Shown here one piece after another: positions 36,644 to 48,767 of a stretch of DNA of 64,000 bases. The stretch's first letter is position 1; every line of letters begins with the position of its first letter. Under the pieces are notes generated by a model. That model had not been told where the DNA came from, did no database searches, and saw only the letters and a program-made list of their open reading frames with translations. Made by a program: the position numbers and the translations under genes. This stretch comes from Benincasa hispida (taxonomy: Eukaryota; Streptophyta; Magnoliopsida; Cucurbitales; Cucurbitaceae): the NCBI RefSeq assembly GCF_009727055.1, contig NC_052357.1:16017648-16081647 (forward strand). The letters run 5' to 3'.

Positions 36644-39600
36644 TCAATCCATTGAAGCTTTATACCTGGTTGATCCTGGCTTTGGCAAACCTTCAAATAT
36701 CGACTTGGTTACCTTTGCAGATGAAAGTGCTTGAAGATCTGTTTTCAAACTCCAAGAAGATGTTGACCACATGGATGAGGAAGAATTTCCTTTTTCAACT
36801 TCCTGTAAATTACATGTACTTGATGATCTTCTCATAAACGAGTCTCCTCCCAAATCATCCGTTAAATTTGGTGTCAATTTACTCACTTCAGTAACCCCAT
36901 TTGATGCTGCAGCATTAGTTCTTGCAAGAGCTCCTTTCAGTCTCACCTCTAAGCTTTTTCTTGTCAATGACAAACAGTCACCATTATTGCTGGCATACGT
37001 CTTGTTCGAAATGCTTTCGGTAGCGGTGGAGAAGTCCGCCATAGATTTCTGGCGTCTTCTGACCCGTTTTTCACCCCCTTTGATCGAGTCAGTTGTTCCA
37101 TTTTGAGCGGTAACGACATCTGTGAATTCAACGTTTTCAAAAGGAAAACCATTTGCAAAGCTTCTTGATTTTCTATGGCGGCCTCCACGGAGATTAGGGG
37201 AGGATGCTAGCAGGGGATGAGCTCCCAAATGGTCGAATTCACCTTTTCTGTAGGCAGTCATTTCACAGATTGCTGGTATGTTCGTTTGATGGGTGGCTTG
37301 TAAGGGAGTTTTGAGTGCGGAGGATTTCATTCTCAGTGATTGGAATGAGTCCAATAGATTAAAGGATATGAGTCGAGTTGAATCTTGCTCACAATTACTC
37401 TTCCTGTAGAAGCTTTTATATGAGTATATATACAAACAATAACTAATTTCAAGCTAAAACATACAGCCGCTAACTGAATGTGGATGCAAATAAGGGTAAA
37501 GAAATTTGTAACCTATAAGAAGTTTGATCGAAAGACCAGTTCTGTTTTTATTCCAGTGTCAATCGGAATATTCAGCTTGCAACTGCCTTTCGAGAGTAAC
37601 GGATTATTTTCTTTGTTTTATTTTCGTCTTTTAGTTTCAGGAGCCGGGATTTCAACAACTAATTTCAAGACAGATGTATAAATTCTAATTATGCTTATGT
37701 TGACAAATGAGTAACAAATCTAGTTAACTATTACGTGAGTTCTTTTGGACTAAAAAACATCTCATTGAAAATGATAATTAATCTCTGAGATGAAGTTCAA
37801 GATATTAAAATCACAAGTACTACTATTAGGGGGGAGAATCAGACTTTTGGTTTCAGGAGTCAGGATTCAAACATCTAACTTCAAAATAGATGTATATATT
37901 TTAGTTATGCTCATGTTGACAAATGAATAACAGATCTAGTTAAGTATAAGCTGAGTTATATTGTGGACTAAAAAAAATATAATTGGGAATAATAGTTAAC
38001 CTCCGAGAAAGGGCTCAAGATATTAGAATCACAGGTACTACTACTAGGTAGAGAATCCGACTTTTTAGTTTCAGGAGTCAGGATTTGAACATCTAACTTT
38101 AAGATAGATGCATGTCTCAATTATGCTTGGGTTGGTAAATGAGTAATATATTTAGTTAACTATCAACTGTGTTATATTGTAGACTAAAAAACATATAAAA
38201 CGTATAATTGGGAATGATAATTAACCTTTGAGATGGGGGCTCCGGAGATATGAATCATAAGTGCTATGGGGAGAATTCAATCTTATACTACAAACAAAAT
38301 TGAAGCAGCTTATTACATTGTTCAGGCATGAAACTTGAGAAGAAAAAAAAAACAAACCTGGGAATGTCAAGATCTTCAGATAAGTGAGGAGAAGGGTGCT
38401 TTCCAGGAGTTGGAATCTGTAGTGATTTGAGAGCAAACATTTGATGGTCTGTAACCAATGCATTCATTCTCTTGATGTCCGAGACCTATTACATTCATTT
38501 ACATAATTTTGTTGCTACAATGAACGCATATATAGAACATATATGATAGATTGAGAAGAACAATATACTGAGAAGCAGAAAATTAAAGTTCTACCATGTA
38601 GACCCTTTGTTCTGTGGCACAGGGGACATGAAAAAATTCCAAGCCATTTGAAGTTTTTATTCACGATTCAACATTCCTACTTTATTTATACTTTTGTTAA
38701 AGAAAAATAAAGGGAAAGTTCAACTTTTACCAAAGTACAAGGACAATCAATCTTTTGCCCTAAAATTTCAATTTCAATCATCTTTCTTTGAAGTACAAAT
38801 TCATATTAACATGTTATATAATTCTTGGTAGAAGGTAAGAAATTGGAATATTATTGAAATAGAGTTTGAATAGAATCAAAGTAAGCATGACTTAACTATA
38901 ATTGGTAGGATAAGAATTGACAATTTCAAATAAAAATCTCTATTTGTATTTTCATATATTACATCTTTTAAAATAATTTTACTCCAAGATACTAAAAGTT
39001 TATTATGAAAAAAGAATTGCAATTTTTTTCTAGTACAACAAATTGAATGTGAAGTATGAAGATTTGAACTTTTAGACTTAAAGCAAGAGGGTAAAGTAAC
39101 ATCGCAATTTAGAATACAAGTATGTTTGAGACAAAAACAAAGTGTAGGTTTTTTTTTTTTTTCAATATAGCCAATAATATGTATGACAAATTTCATCTGT
39201 CCAATAAAAGTATCTCTACCATTATATTTATTACAAACATATTTTCTATTGAGTACAAATTTAGTTCCTCGATTTGATAATTATGTCTGAACTCTATTTA
39301 ATTCATGAATTTTTTAAATTGTGAATTTAGTCTAAAAAGCTTTCAAATTTCATAATATGCAAAATCTAATATAAAATTCAAACTTATCAATTAATTTTTA
39401 AAAATTTTAATATTGTTATAAACCTATCTAACACAAAATTAAAACACATTAAATTCAAATCAAATAGATCCTTTGAGCCAAGGTCCCACACCCTGCTATA
39501 CTAAAAGAAATAACCTAAAAGAAAATGGTTTCAATTTTCAAGTACTATTCATTACTACTCCCTGAATTAAAATCACAATATATGATCAAGATTCCTCCAA

Positions 39601-39995
39601 TCATCATCCATATGTAGATCATCTTTCCCCAGGTGAAAAGGTTGCAAAGAAAAGAAAAAATAGAAGAAAAATTGAGAAACAGAATTAAACCTTTTGAATC
39701 AAAGAAGAAACAAAGAGGAACCAAAAAACGAATGAACAATAAACAAATTCAGAATGTATAATATAATTACCTCGACGCCGTACTTTATAGCAATCCCGGC
39801 AAGAGTATCGAACTTTGAAACAGGATGCTCGATGTAGCCAACGCCAGAAAACAATGAAATCGAGGACAAATCTTCAGAAGAGCTGGTTGCATTGATCTCC
39901 ATTTTGTTCTGCATCGTCCGATTTACACTAATGCCGTTGCTGTGAATAAGATTGTAATCACGATTCTCCTCGTAACTTCCTCTTCCCTTTTCCAT
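36644..39995 (-). CDS. Intracellular LysM-domain protein (At5g23130/At5g08200-like)
   Basis: CDS complement(join(36644-37403, 38358-38485, 39771-39995)), 370 aa. Junctions are GAG|GTAATT, AATAG|GTC, CCCAG|GTTTGT and TACAG|GAAG, with phases 0 and 2. The single LysM domain spans about residues 53-100 (GYIEHPVSKFDTLAGIAIKY ... ALKSLQIPTPG) and is split by intron 1. No signal peptide or membrane segment is visible, so the protein is expected inside the cell, unlike LysM receptor kinases. The long Ser/Lys/Arg-rich C-terminal part (RRRQKSMADFS, STCNLQEVEKG, ending ASMD) is conserved in plant homologues but has no known fold. Ligand and function are unknown; LysM domains generally bind GlcNAc polymers. 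Intron 2 contains a three-copy tandem repeat, and the open frame at 40086-40604 upstream is 5' flank. Confidence 0.88.
37631..38280. repeat. Three-copy ~217-bp tandem repeat, SINE-like unit
   Basis: Units at 37631-37846, 37847-38064 and 38065-38280, each starting 'tt(a/g)gtttcaggag'. Every unit has the same order: 'ggatt(t/c)(c/g)aacatctaact', 'agatgtat', 'aattatgctt', 'aaatgagtaa', 'tagttaacta', a 'ggactaaaaa' tract, 'gataattaa', 'caagatatta', 'caca agtact'. On the minus strand each carries a B-box-like segment (GTTCAAATCC in unit 3), so the unit may be tRNA-derived. Identity between units is roughly 75-80% by eye. The array sits in the LysM gene intron, ending 77 bp before exon 2. Confidence 0.8.
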
Positions 39996-39999
39996 CCGC

Positions 40000-41124
40000 T
40001 CCTCTCAAATTCATCATCCAAAATTCATTGAAAGTTTCAGATGGATCATCAAGCCAAAGGTGAAAGATGATCAGATCTAGAATGTATGTATGATCAACAG
40101 AAACAGGATTTAGGAGGAAGGATTTTCAAAAGTAGAAGAAATTGCAGAAAATGGAAATTGAGAGTTGGCTCCGAAGGTATCGATCTAGATTCCTTTTTAG
40201 GGCAAATGTGGCGAAATCCTCGAAGAACTCGTCTGGATCAACGTCGTCCCCAAATTTTCAGGGAAAGAGAGAGAAACAAACCTCATTTTCATCCGTTCAT
40301 CTCCATTCACAAACGAATTTCATGCACTCTTCCATTAGAAAACTCAGAAACTTCAGACAATTTCGATTCATCTCATCATTTTCGTTTGTGTTTGCCTGAA
40401 TTGCAATTTAACGATTTCGTAAAATTTACCCGCGCGTTTTATATTTTTCGAAGCCACTGTTCGTTTCAAACTGAACATCCAAGTCTCATATTTGTGTTTG
40501 CCAACATATATATATATTTTTTAAAGATTTATATTTTTAAAAGCAAAATTAAAATTTCTTTTAAAAATGGTTATCCATGGTTTATTTGTAAAACCTACGT
40601 GTAAAGAAGTATATGAATTAATGTAGGAATGATTTTCAAAAGTAATTGTAATAAATGATATAAATTGATTGATTCATGAAAATTTAGAATTTTGATGATT
40701 CAAATTATAAGTTTTATAGGATATTGGTCGAATGAAACCTTTAATGTACTTACGAAAGTTTTAGATATGATTATTAGTCTAGTGTTGTAATTGATATAAC
40801 CCTAAAATTTATGAGTATAAAATGATATTTGTTTCACTAAAACATTCGTATGTCAATTGAGTTATGTTCATTTTAATCGAATTAATTTATGTTGATTAAA
40901 TATTTTAATGGAAGGAGATACATGTGGCGTGAAGTGCAAATTGCAAAAATGAACTTCTAGGTGAACTTACAATTAGAACATCCAATCCGAGAGCATAGTC
41001 TTCTCTAAAATGTTTATGACTTAACTTTCATATCGCAATGGTTGATTAAAAAGAGAAACGGAGAGCTCAGAGAGAGAGAGAGAGAAATTTAGAAATTAGA
41101 GAAAAAACTAGGATGGTTTACAAA
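40000..41124. other. LysM gene upstream region, non-coding
   Basis: Contains the 5' UTR and promoter of the LysM gene on the minus strand. The open frame at 40086-40604 on the plus strand has no domain and passes into AT-rich DNA. A (GA)n run lies at about 41070-41085. Confidence 0.45.
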
Positions 41125-41237
41125 TAAAGAAAAATGAGTCAACTTATTTACAAATATAACAAAATATCACTGGCTATTGGTAATAGATTGGGATAGACCA
41201 TGGTATACTTCTATAATAGAAGTTTATAGCGGTCTAC
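41125..41237. repeat. GATAGA-type repeat, left half of a split copy
   Basis: 'tttacaaatataacaaaatatcactgg...gatagacc...agcggtcta' is the left part of the dispersed repeat. The right part resumes at 44225 ('tctatcacttatagaaaatg...ttttgctatatt'). The intervening 3 kb is a hAT insertion. Confidence 0.6.
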
Positions 41238-41245
41238 ATTGGTGG

Positions 41246-44215
41246 AGCCAAAAATTTTATATAAGGGGTACTATATGCAATAAAAATATCTATAAATGAA
41301 TGTAAAAAAGTATTCATAACTTCATAAATGATCTAATTTAGTACATTACAATTTTCATCTACCAGTTTTCATGTTTTGAAATTGATTCATGATAACTTCA
41401 ATACCTAACTTATCAGATAAATCTTTTTCAATATAGGCTATAAGACAATCATTCATCTATTGATCTCTCATTCGATTACGCATCGAGTTTTCACAATATG
41501 CATAACAGAAAATGTTCACTCTACAGTAGTCGTGGCGACAGGTAAAATCAATGCCAAAGTAAGTAATCTGTAAACTAATGGATAGACCTTGTCTTTATTC
41601 GTCATGACTATTTTTACTACAAGATCACATATGCTTTTTAGCTCAACAAACTCAATATTTGAACGCATATCAATAACGTAATTTTGAAGTTGATCCTCAA
41701 GCATAGATAAGTTCAATAGTTGAAAAGTTTCTTGTGTAAAATTTCTAATCTTTTTTTCTATGAAAAGAAACAAATGAATTACTCGGATTTAGACATGCCA
41801 CACAGAGAAACAATTCAGTATTTGTTTTAGTAAAACGATTATTTAATTCTTGAAGTTGCATATCAATGACGACATAGAAAACTTCAACACGATAATGATG
41901 TAAATTTGTAACTGGTTGAGATTTTTACCTTTGTCTTCCTCGAATTAGAAATAGGTCATCCATTTTACGGACTTCAATATCATGATTATGGCAGGAATCA
42001 GAAACCATACTGAACAACGAATCCCAATCAGGCTCCCTTATTTTTTGCAGTCTTTCTTTACAAATTTGAACTAAATTCATTGCATTCACAATACCTTGAT
42101 CTTTTCTTTGTAATACTTGAGACATGATTTGTAATTCCCAAGATAATTTTCGTAAAATGTATATGAAAATCAAGGTAAAAAAGATAGAACTGAACTTTTT
42201 AGAGTCTATGCTTCATATTTTTGTTCTGAATTTGATCCACCTTGCACAATTGTCTCAAGTACATCAACTATTGAAGAGAACATTGTAATAAAACTCGTTA
42301 AAGTGTAGTAATGTGATCCCCATCGAGTATCTCTTGATCGTTTAATCATTATCTTTTGATTTAATCCTCGCCCACTTAATATTTCACCATTATTCAAAAG
42401 CTTAAAAAATTTCCATTCTATGTTTCTCTTGTAGAATATCTCAACGTTTTGTTGATGCCCCAATTACATTCACCAAATTTGTAACAATAAAAAACAGACC
42501 AACAATTTCCACATGATTTTTAGCAGTAGCTATAAGAGCTAATTGAAGTTGATGAGAAAAACAATGAATGTAAAAAACACATTCATTTTTTTTAAAAAAA
42601 TAAGTGCTTCCAATCCATTGAACTGACCTTGCATGTTATTTGCTTCATCATATCCTTGTCCTCATAAACTAGCGATGCTTACCCCATGTTGAGAAAAAAA
42701 AAGTCGTCTATGGCTTTCTTAAGTGATAGAGAACTTATATCATGGACATGTATGATTCCAACAAATCATTCAATCACATGAACTTTATTCACATATCGTA
42801 ATACAATTGACATTTGCTTATTTAAAGATACGTCTTTTGAAAAATGTTTGTCACTTATATTTTTTATAACCATATTAACTACTTCCGCTGCACTATATCT
42901 ATTTGAATATCCGGTGAAGTCAATTTTAAATTATCTGGGGCATTTTTCAAAGTTATAGCTTCAATATCCTTATTATGGTCGCATAACAATTATAAAAGTT
43001 AAAGAAGACCACCTTGATTCTTCAAATCATCTGTCTCATCATGTCCACAGAATGAAAATCTTTGTCGTAATAAAAATCGAATACAATTAATCGATGCAAC
43101 TAATTGAGTTTGATACTCAACTTGTGCTTGGTCAGACATCCTATTTAAAAAAGTCTCAATATGTCGTTTTTGTTTCAAAAAAGCCTCACATTTACCTAAA
43201 GCCGTATTGTGTGCACTATTAGGACCACCAACATGAAATATGCAATTTCTCTTTTTTTCTTCCAATTAGAAAATACTTCACTAACAAAACAGTCAGCTCT
43301 TGAATCTTCACTTACTTCTGGTTTGAATTGATAGCAACATGAACAAAATGCGACATCCTTTGAAATGCTATATTCTAGCCAATTAGAATATTCACTAAAC
43401 CAAGTTGGGCTAAATCGTCTTGACTTTGTACCAAATTTCGGCTGACAATGACCTTTTAGCAAATATGCTCTACGAACTTGATCTCAAATATTATAATTAT
43501 AATCATAAATTTTGGTTCTTTGAACCGGATCTGTGGATAGTTCTTCTAGATTGAATTCTATATAAGATCGATAAGAACCCAAAACATTTTTCTCTTTTGA
43601 AGATGATGCCTCTATTGTCTCCATTGTTACTTTTCTTTTATAATATCTCTCCATATTAATTTTGAATTAATTCTACAAAAGTATTAATAATAAGAATACT
43701 ACCTTCCATAATATAGATTTAAAATCATAAAAACTTAAAGTCTAAAAAGATTTTAAAACTTTCTTGCCAAGTTCGCATATCCAAATGAGTGACAATAAAT
43801 AATCCTCTAAATTAAACTCTAAAATTAATTTTAAAAATCTATATGAGTTATGTGAATATAAAATAACATGGAAACATACAAAAATATATAGAGAGTAATG
43901 CGAATATAAAACTTATGTAAAAAAATTAATGGTACAATAAAAATATCTCTCCATATTGAATTAGAGCTCTACAAAAGTATTCACAATAAAAGTACTAAAA
44001 ACTATTATATAGATTTAAAAATATAAGAACTAAAAAGTCTAAGAAGAATTTCAAACTTACATATCCCATGCAACATTAGCCAACCCCTTAACCATTGAAC
44101 CATGAAGAGAATTTGACAATAAATGCACATTTATTAATAATATTATTAATTATTACTTAAAAATTTATATTACAAATACAAAAATCAATAACTTGACATA
44201 TTGTTACAAACTTAC
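41246..44215 (-). mobile_element. hAT element, decayed, ~3.0 kb
   Basis: Region between a 9-bp direct repeat CATTGGTGG at 41237-41245 and 44216-44224, which splits an older GATAGA-type repeat. It contains a hAT transposase pseudogene on the minus strand. The left edge CATTGGTGGAGCCA also resembles the CAGTGGCGGAGCCA ends of some hAT elements, so the exact border between target duplication and TIR is uncertain. No matching right TIR was found. Confidence 0.55.
41365..43654 (-). pseudogene. hAT transposase pseudogene (TTF-type/DUF4371)
   Basis: On the minus strand the frame opens at 43654 with MERYYKRKVTMETIEASSSK and runs to a stop at about 43483, then continues in frame as LKGHCQPKFGTKSRRFSPTW with the TTF-type zinc-finger pattern (CSCCYQF). 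Further blocks in changing frames are the region with NSAHNTALGKCEAF (43265-42999), KRSRDTRWGSHYYTL (42463-42206), WELQIMSQVLQRKDQGIVNA (42173-41925) and the hAT C-terminal dimerisation signature with VYPLVYRLLTLALILP (41773-41516), followed by a degenerate MRNRMRDQ...LIAYIEKDL tail to about 41365. Several frameshifts and stops rule out function. Confidence 0.85.
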
Positions 44216-44224
44216 CATTGGTGG

Positions 44225-44613
44225 TCTATCACTTATAGAAAATGACATTTTGCTATATTGAAAATATTTTCAACAATCTTACCATTTAAAATAATTATTC
44301 AAAAAAGAGTAATGTGAAAAAGGCATGAAATTAGAAAAAATAGAATTTAAGCTCGATATATTGTTACAAACTAATAACAAGTTTACATAGTTATCTTATA
44401 CGTTAATTAAAGCCTAAACCTCAATAATATCTCCTAAGGATCACAATATATATATTTTTTTATTCCTTTACAAAACAAAAACAAAAACAAATTGACATAT
44501 GCTCGTACTATCGATCTCAAGGTTAGAGGTTCAATTCCCTCCACTCCATACTTTAATTACAATACCTTTGCAAAAAAAAAAAAAAAATGCTCTATAGTGA
44601 ATTGTGATATTTA
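44225..44613. other. Right half of split repeat and SINE-like sequence
   Basis: 44225-44300 is the right half of the GATAGA-type repeat. 44500-44560 reads 'tcgtactatcgatctcaaggttagaggttcaattccctcc', with a B-box-like GGTTCAATTCC, followed by an A-rich tail at 44572-44587, as in a tRNA-derived SINE. No genes. Confidence 0.5.
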
Positions 44614-46250
44614 AGGGAGTGTTTGACGACCATAGTTGAGTTGAGTTGATAATAATTATTTAGAAAATTAGATTATTTGTGGAGTTAGAATGTTTGAGTT
44701 TGTGTTCTAGAGTTGAAGAACAAATTTGATTAGTGGCGCCTGAATCAATTATCCAGGCAGAATCATCATTCTCCACTGACCTACAAATTAGAAGCTCCAA
44801 ACAACTTCAACAAGCTCTAGTTTATTGTATTTATTTACCATTGCCACTGTTTTGGATTATTGATATTATGTACATTCTAGTTTTAGTTCAAGTGGGAGTT
44901 TGTTGGGTTTTACAGGCCAATTTAAATTTTCTGATATGTCTTTTTGGAGCCACTTCAATTTGCATATCACTTACCTCATTCAGTTGGGTTGAACTTTCCA
45001 AAATATTTGTATGCGGTCACTTTGTTTTATGTGTGCATCATTCATCATTGCATAGACAAGAGTAGAGGCTTAGAAATAAGTCCTATCGACTGTTTCGTAT
45101 ACAGTTGGAATATCGGTGCTGAATTGAGTTGAGTTGAGTCCGAAAATCTGTGTTTGGGGTGTAGAGTAGAGTTGAGTTGAGTTTGGGTATCTGGTCCAGT
45201 ATTTCTAAAAGAAATTGATTTTATGTTGAATTTTCCCCTATTTTTTAAAATTTCCAACTACACACACTTTCCTAAAATTTTTAACACTAAAAAAATGCTT
45301 TATTCTTTTTTCTCATTCTTAACACATAACAAATTCGTATAAAGTAAACATATACTAAACACAAATTTTGAATTCAATTTTTGAACATTCAATTACATAA
45401 CATATATCTACAAAAATATCCATGCACATGTAAAAAAAAAATGCATAACAATGAATAGCACTCCATATATTATAAATTTTCCCCAATAGTTAAACAAAAT
45501 TTGAACTATAAAAAGTAGACTCCAAACTTAAAACTAATGAACCTCAAACTAATCATGGGAGGAATTGTGTAACTAGTGTGGGTCCCACAAGTAAGATAAC
45601 AAACTATAGTTAGATTAGAATAAAACTAAATGCAAATAAAATTAAAATCAAACATGCTACAACATATCTTAAAAAATTCGGAATGAACTAGATCGAAATA
45701 CCAAGACTAAATAGGGTTGTCATTAAGGGTCTCATTAGAGGTGATCTTTTGTCGGAGTTGGTCGTCTAAGGTGAATGTTAGTGTTGGTTAACAAAGCTGG
45801 TGTTCACTGGAGTTGATCATCGAAGATGGTATTTGTCACAGTTGTCATCGAAGGTGGTTGCCGGAGCCCCGAGTTGGTTGTCGGAGCCCAGAGTTGGTTA
45901 AGAAAAGGTGGTCATTGGAGTATGTTGTCGGAGTTAGTCAACGAAGTCATCATCAGAGGTGGTTATCGGAGCTCGGAGTTGGTTGTTGGTGTTGGCCGGT
46001 GAAGGTGGTCATCGGAATGTATCGCCTAAGTGTAGTAGCAATAGTTATTGATGGTGACTGATGGATGGAACCATTGAAAACATTGAGGGAGGGAAAGAGT
46101 TGAGTGAGTTAGAGGGAGGGTTAGGGTGAGTTGAAGTGAGTTGGTAAAAAAACCAACTCAACTTCACCAACATTTAAAGTTGGTGGGCAAACATTGAGTT
46201 GGTAATTTTTACCAACTCAACTCAACCCATGTTGGTGTGCCAAATACCTC
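44614..46250. mobile_element. Harbinger-like non-autonomous element, ~1.6 kb
   Basis: Imperfect terminal inverted repeats of about 35 bp: the left end is AGGGAGTGTTTGACGACCAT followed by AGTTGAGTTGAGTTG, and the right end read on the other strand is AGAGGTATTTGGCACACCAA followed by CATGGGTTGAGTTGAGTTG. It is flanked by TTA (44611-44613) and TTG (46251-46253). The TIR type matches the 198-bp MITE at 5439-5636. Inside are further GAGTTGAGTT repeats (45120-45185), a minisatellite and a small fragment at 44733-44905 that resembles the end of a Copia element. No transposase ORF. Confidence 0.6.
45740..46060 (+). repeat. Degenerate GTCGGAG minisatellite
   Basis: Irregular tandem repetition of about 12-30 bp units built on 'gtcggag(t/c)tggt' and 'gaaggtggtcatcggag', roughly 10-12 copies. 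It is GC-richer than its surroundings. The open frame across it (45813-46061) is a by-product of the repeat and has no domain. Confidence 0.65.
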
Positions 46251-46259
46251 TTGATAATT

Positions 46260-47889
46260 AATGAATTTATTATTCACAAAGTTACAAAATAGGGTTATTT
46301 GTTTTCAATGAGGACGAAAACCGTTTCTTTTTTTCTTCTCTTTTGAACTAAATAAAGAAAATACTTGTGCACTTTATTTTAAAAGTATCTTCATTCTTTC
46401 AATGTTGTAGTATTAACCGTGACCTTTTGTAGACATTTTAAAACTACCATAGAAGTTGAATTCTTTAAAATTTCAAACGGAAATTAAATCTTGAAACGAT
46501 ATGACGACGATCTAGAGACCATTCTAGATTAATGTCATACTATTATAGAACCTGATTTTCATAATTTCTATTTTCAAAAATAAATTTTAAATATTTATGA
46601 AAAGTTAAAATCAATATTTCGACATTTCTTAATCAAAGGGCAGATTTTTCTTAATTTTTTTTTTTTTAATTTTACCTTTTATTTTCAAGAAGATGGAGGT
46701 GGGAGAATTCAAATTTCTCTTTTGGAAATTCATATATATATAATCAAACAATATAATACAATTTATGTAAATATATTACCAAAGTATAATTTACTACCTC
46801 TTATTAATTTATGATTATTTAATTTTTACTAAAAAGATCTTATAAATTAGAGTTGAGATTTAAGACATGTTTAGTTTTGCGTGTTTAATTTTGAGAATAA
46901 ATCATTTTGAAAAAAAAAAATAAAATTAAAGGGTTTGAAAATTATTCAAAATAACTTTTGAAATACTTTTAAAGTGTACTTTATTATTATTATTATTATT
47001 TTTTTAGAGTTTAAATAAATTGATTTTTTTAATACATTTTTTTTACTTGTATCAATATCAAATTGGTGTAATACATAATTTCCAAATTTTCTTTGGAAAG
47101 ATTACCTTACAAGTGATCAAACTATTTTAAAATTTAAATTATAATTACACATAAGAAAAATGAATAGACTTCATAGAGCCATATCTTCATACAGATATGA
47201 AAATGAAAAAAAAAATCTAAATTTATTCCATCCTGCATTTAAAAGTCAAAAGACAAAAAGATATAGCTGAAATCACGAACATAACTCAACTAACATAAAA
47301 CTTATTAACTTTAAGATCAGAAGTTCGATTCCTCCACCTACGTATATTAAAATACATAGAACTGAAATCAAAAGAGCATGTGCAAAAGCATCCACGAATC
47401 CTATAAATACATATCATTGTTTTTTTTTTTTGAGATGAAATACATATCATTGTTATACTTAGGGAGTTGAAATGGTAACGGTAACATACATAAAAAAGGT
47501 TCGAATATACAGTAAAGTTGTATAATAATCAAAGGACAAAAAGGCATCTATATATATTACTTCCAAATTCATCATTGTTTGCATTCAACAATGGGCATCT
47601 GAACAAGTATACGTTTAGATTATAAATATTTAACAAAAACAAAAACAAAAACTATTTACGATGTCGATTCTTTCAAATGAAAGCATTGCTCAAAGTTTGT
47701 GACCTTCAGAAATGAAAAAAAAAAGAAAAAAAAAAAGGAAAGATATGAAACTTGGTAGCATTAACACCTCATCCCATCATCGAAAGCAAGAATGCATAGC
47801 TATGATTTAATGATACAAAATTCCCATTGCAAGCATCATATAGAATCTGGTTCTGTAACCTGAATAAGAAAAATGTCAAAAACTTGAGG
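46260..47889. other. Non-coding, AT-rich
   Basis: No genes. 47265-47350 is SINE-like ('aactcaactaacataaaactt' then 'tcagaagttcgattcctcc', with the good B-box AGTTCGATTCC). A (TTA)n microsatellite lies at about 46982-46999. Confidence 0.45.
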
Positions 47890-47992
47890 TCCTGTTTGGT
47901 ACAGATCTTGTTCTTTAATTTTCTATTTATGAAATTTATGTTTGTTTTCTCCTAAAATTCAGACTTTAATTTTACATTTTTTTTTAAAAAAA

Positions 47993-48032
<40 letters not shown>

Positions 48033-48545
48033 TTTTAGAATTTGATTTAGTTTTTTTCTTAAAGTAAAGTGTCGGTTAGCTTACACCTATATTTGTACAG
48101 CCCATTAGTTGTCTAATTAAAATTTATCACGTGACAAGTAATATTGGTGGAAAGTGAATTACAAAACAAAGAAACTTAAGGATGGAAGTAATGTGTTTAA
48201 TTCTTATTCTTAAAAACTAAAAACAAAAAATCAAGACCCCGTTCCTCTATTTGGTAATCATTTTATTTTTTATTTTTATTTTTAAAAATTAAGCCTATAG
48301 ACACTCTTTTCACCTCCAATTTCTTACTTTATTATATACTTTTTACCAATGATTTAAAAAATCAAGCCAAATTTTGAAAACTAAAAAAAGTAGCTTTTCA
48401 AAAGTTATTTCTGTTTTTGGAATTTGCCTAAGAATTTAACAATCGTACTTAAGAAATATGCAAATCAATTTACGAAATGAGAAGAAATAAGCTTAATTTT
48501 CAAAAACCAAAAAGAAAAAATGAAATAGTTACCAAACGGGATCTA
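47890..48545. mobile_element. MITE family 'GTTTGGTAAC', two adjacent copies
   Basis: The second copy (48235-48545) is the clearest in the window: it begins 'ccccgttcctctatttggtaatcatttta' and ends 'tgaaatagttaccaaacgggat', so the ends are inverted repeats around ATTTGGTAA / TTACCAAAC. Internal phrases are shared with 28640-28930, 29680-29930 and 35575-36000. The first copy (47890-48110) is interrupted by a (TA)n microsatellite at 48000-48026. Confidence 0.6.
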
Positions 48546-48767
48546 AATAGTTACCAAAAAAGACCTATATCTTGAAAATTTAGGCCCATTTGAGATTTTT
48601 TAAAATAAACCCCTTTCTAAAAAAATTTTAAGTAAACAAAATTCTGAACACAAAAAATATGTTTTTAAAAGTTTTCTCTCTCGCTTTTAAGTTTTGGGTA
48701 TAATTTTGAAAACGATTTTGAATGTCAATTTTTAGAAAATATAAATAAGCATCAATTTAAAAAATAT

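Noticed and set aside
36771..37106. 111-codon plus-strand frame
   Set aside because: Antisense shadow of the last LysM-gene exon.
40086..40604. 172-codon plus-strand frame upstream of the LysM gene
   Set aside because: Covers the 5' UTR/promoter of the LysM gene, shows no domain, and its end is AT-rich intergenic sequence.
44733..45065. 110-codon frame inside the Harbinger-like element
   Set aside because: A small part may be a Copia 3' end (AAGTGGGAGTTTGTTGGG at about 44890), but no domain is visible; too weak to list as a gene.
47265..47350. Possible tRNA gene because of the AGTTCGATTCC box
   Set aside because: No acceptor or anticodon stem can be formed; better read as a SINE-like fragment.
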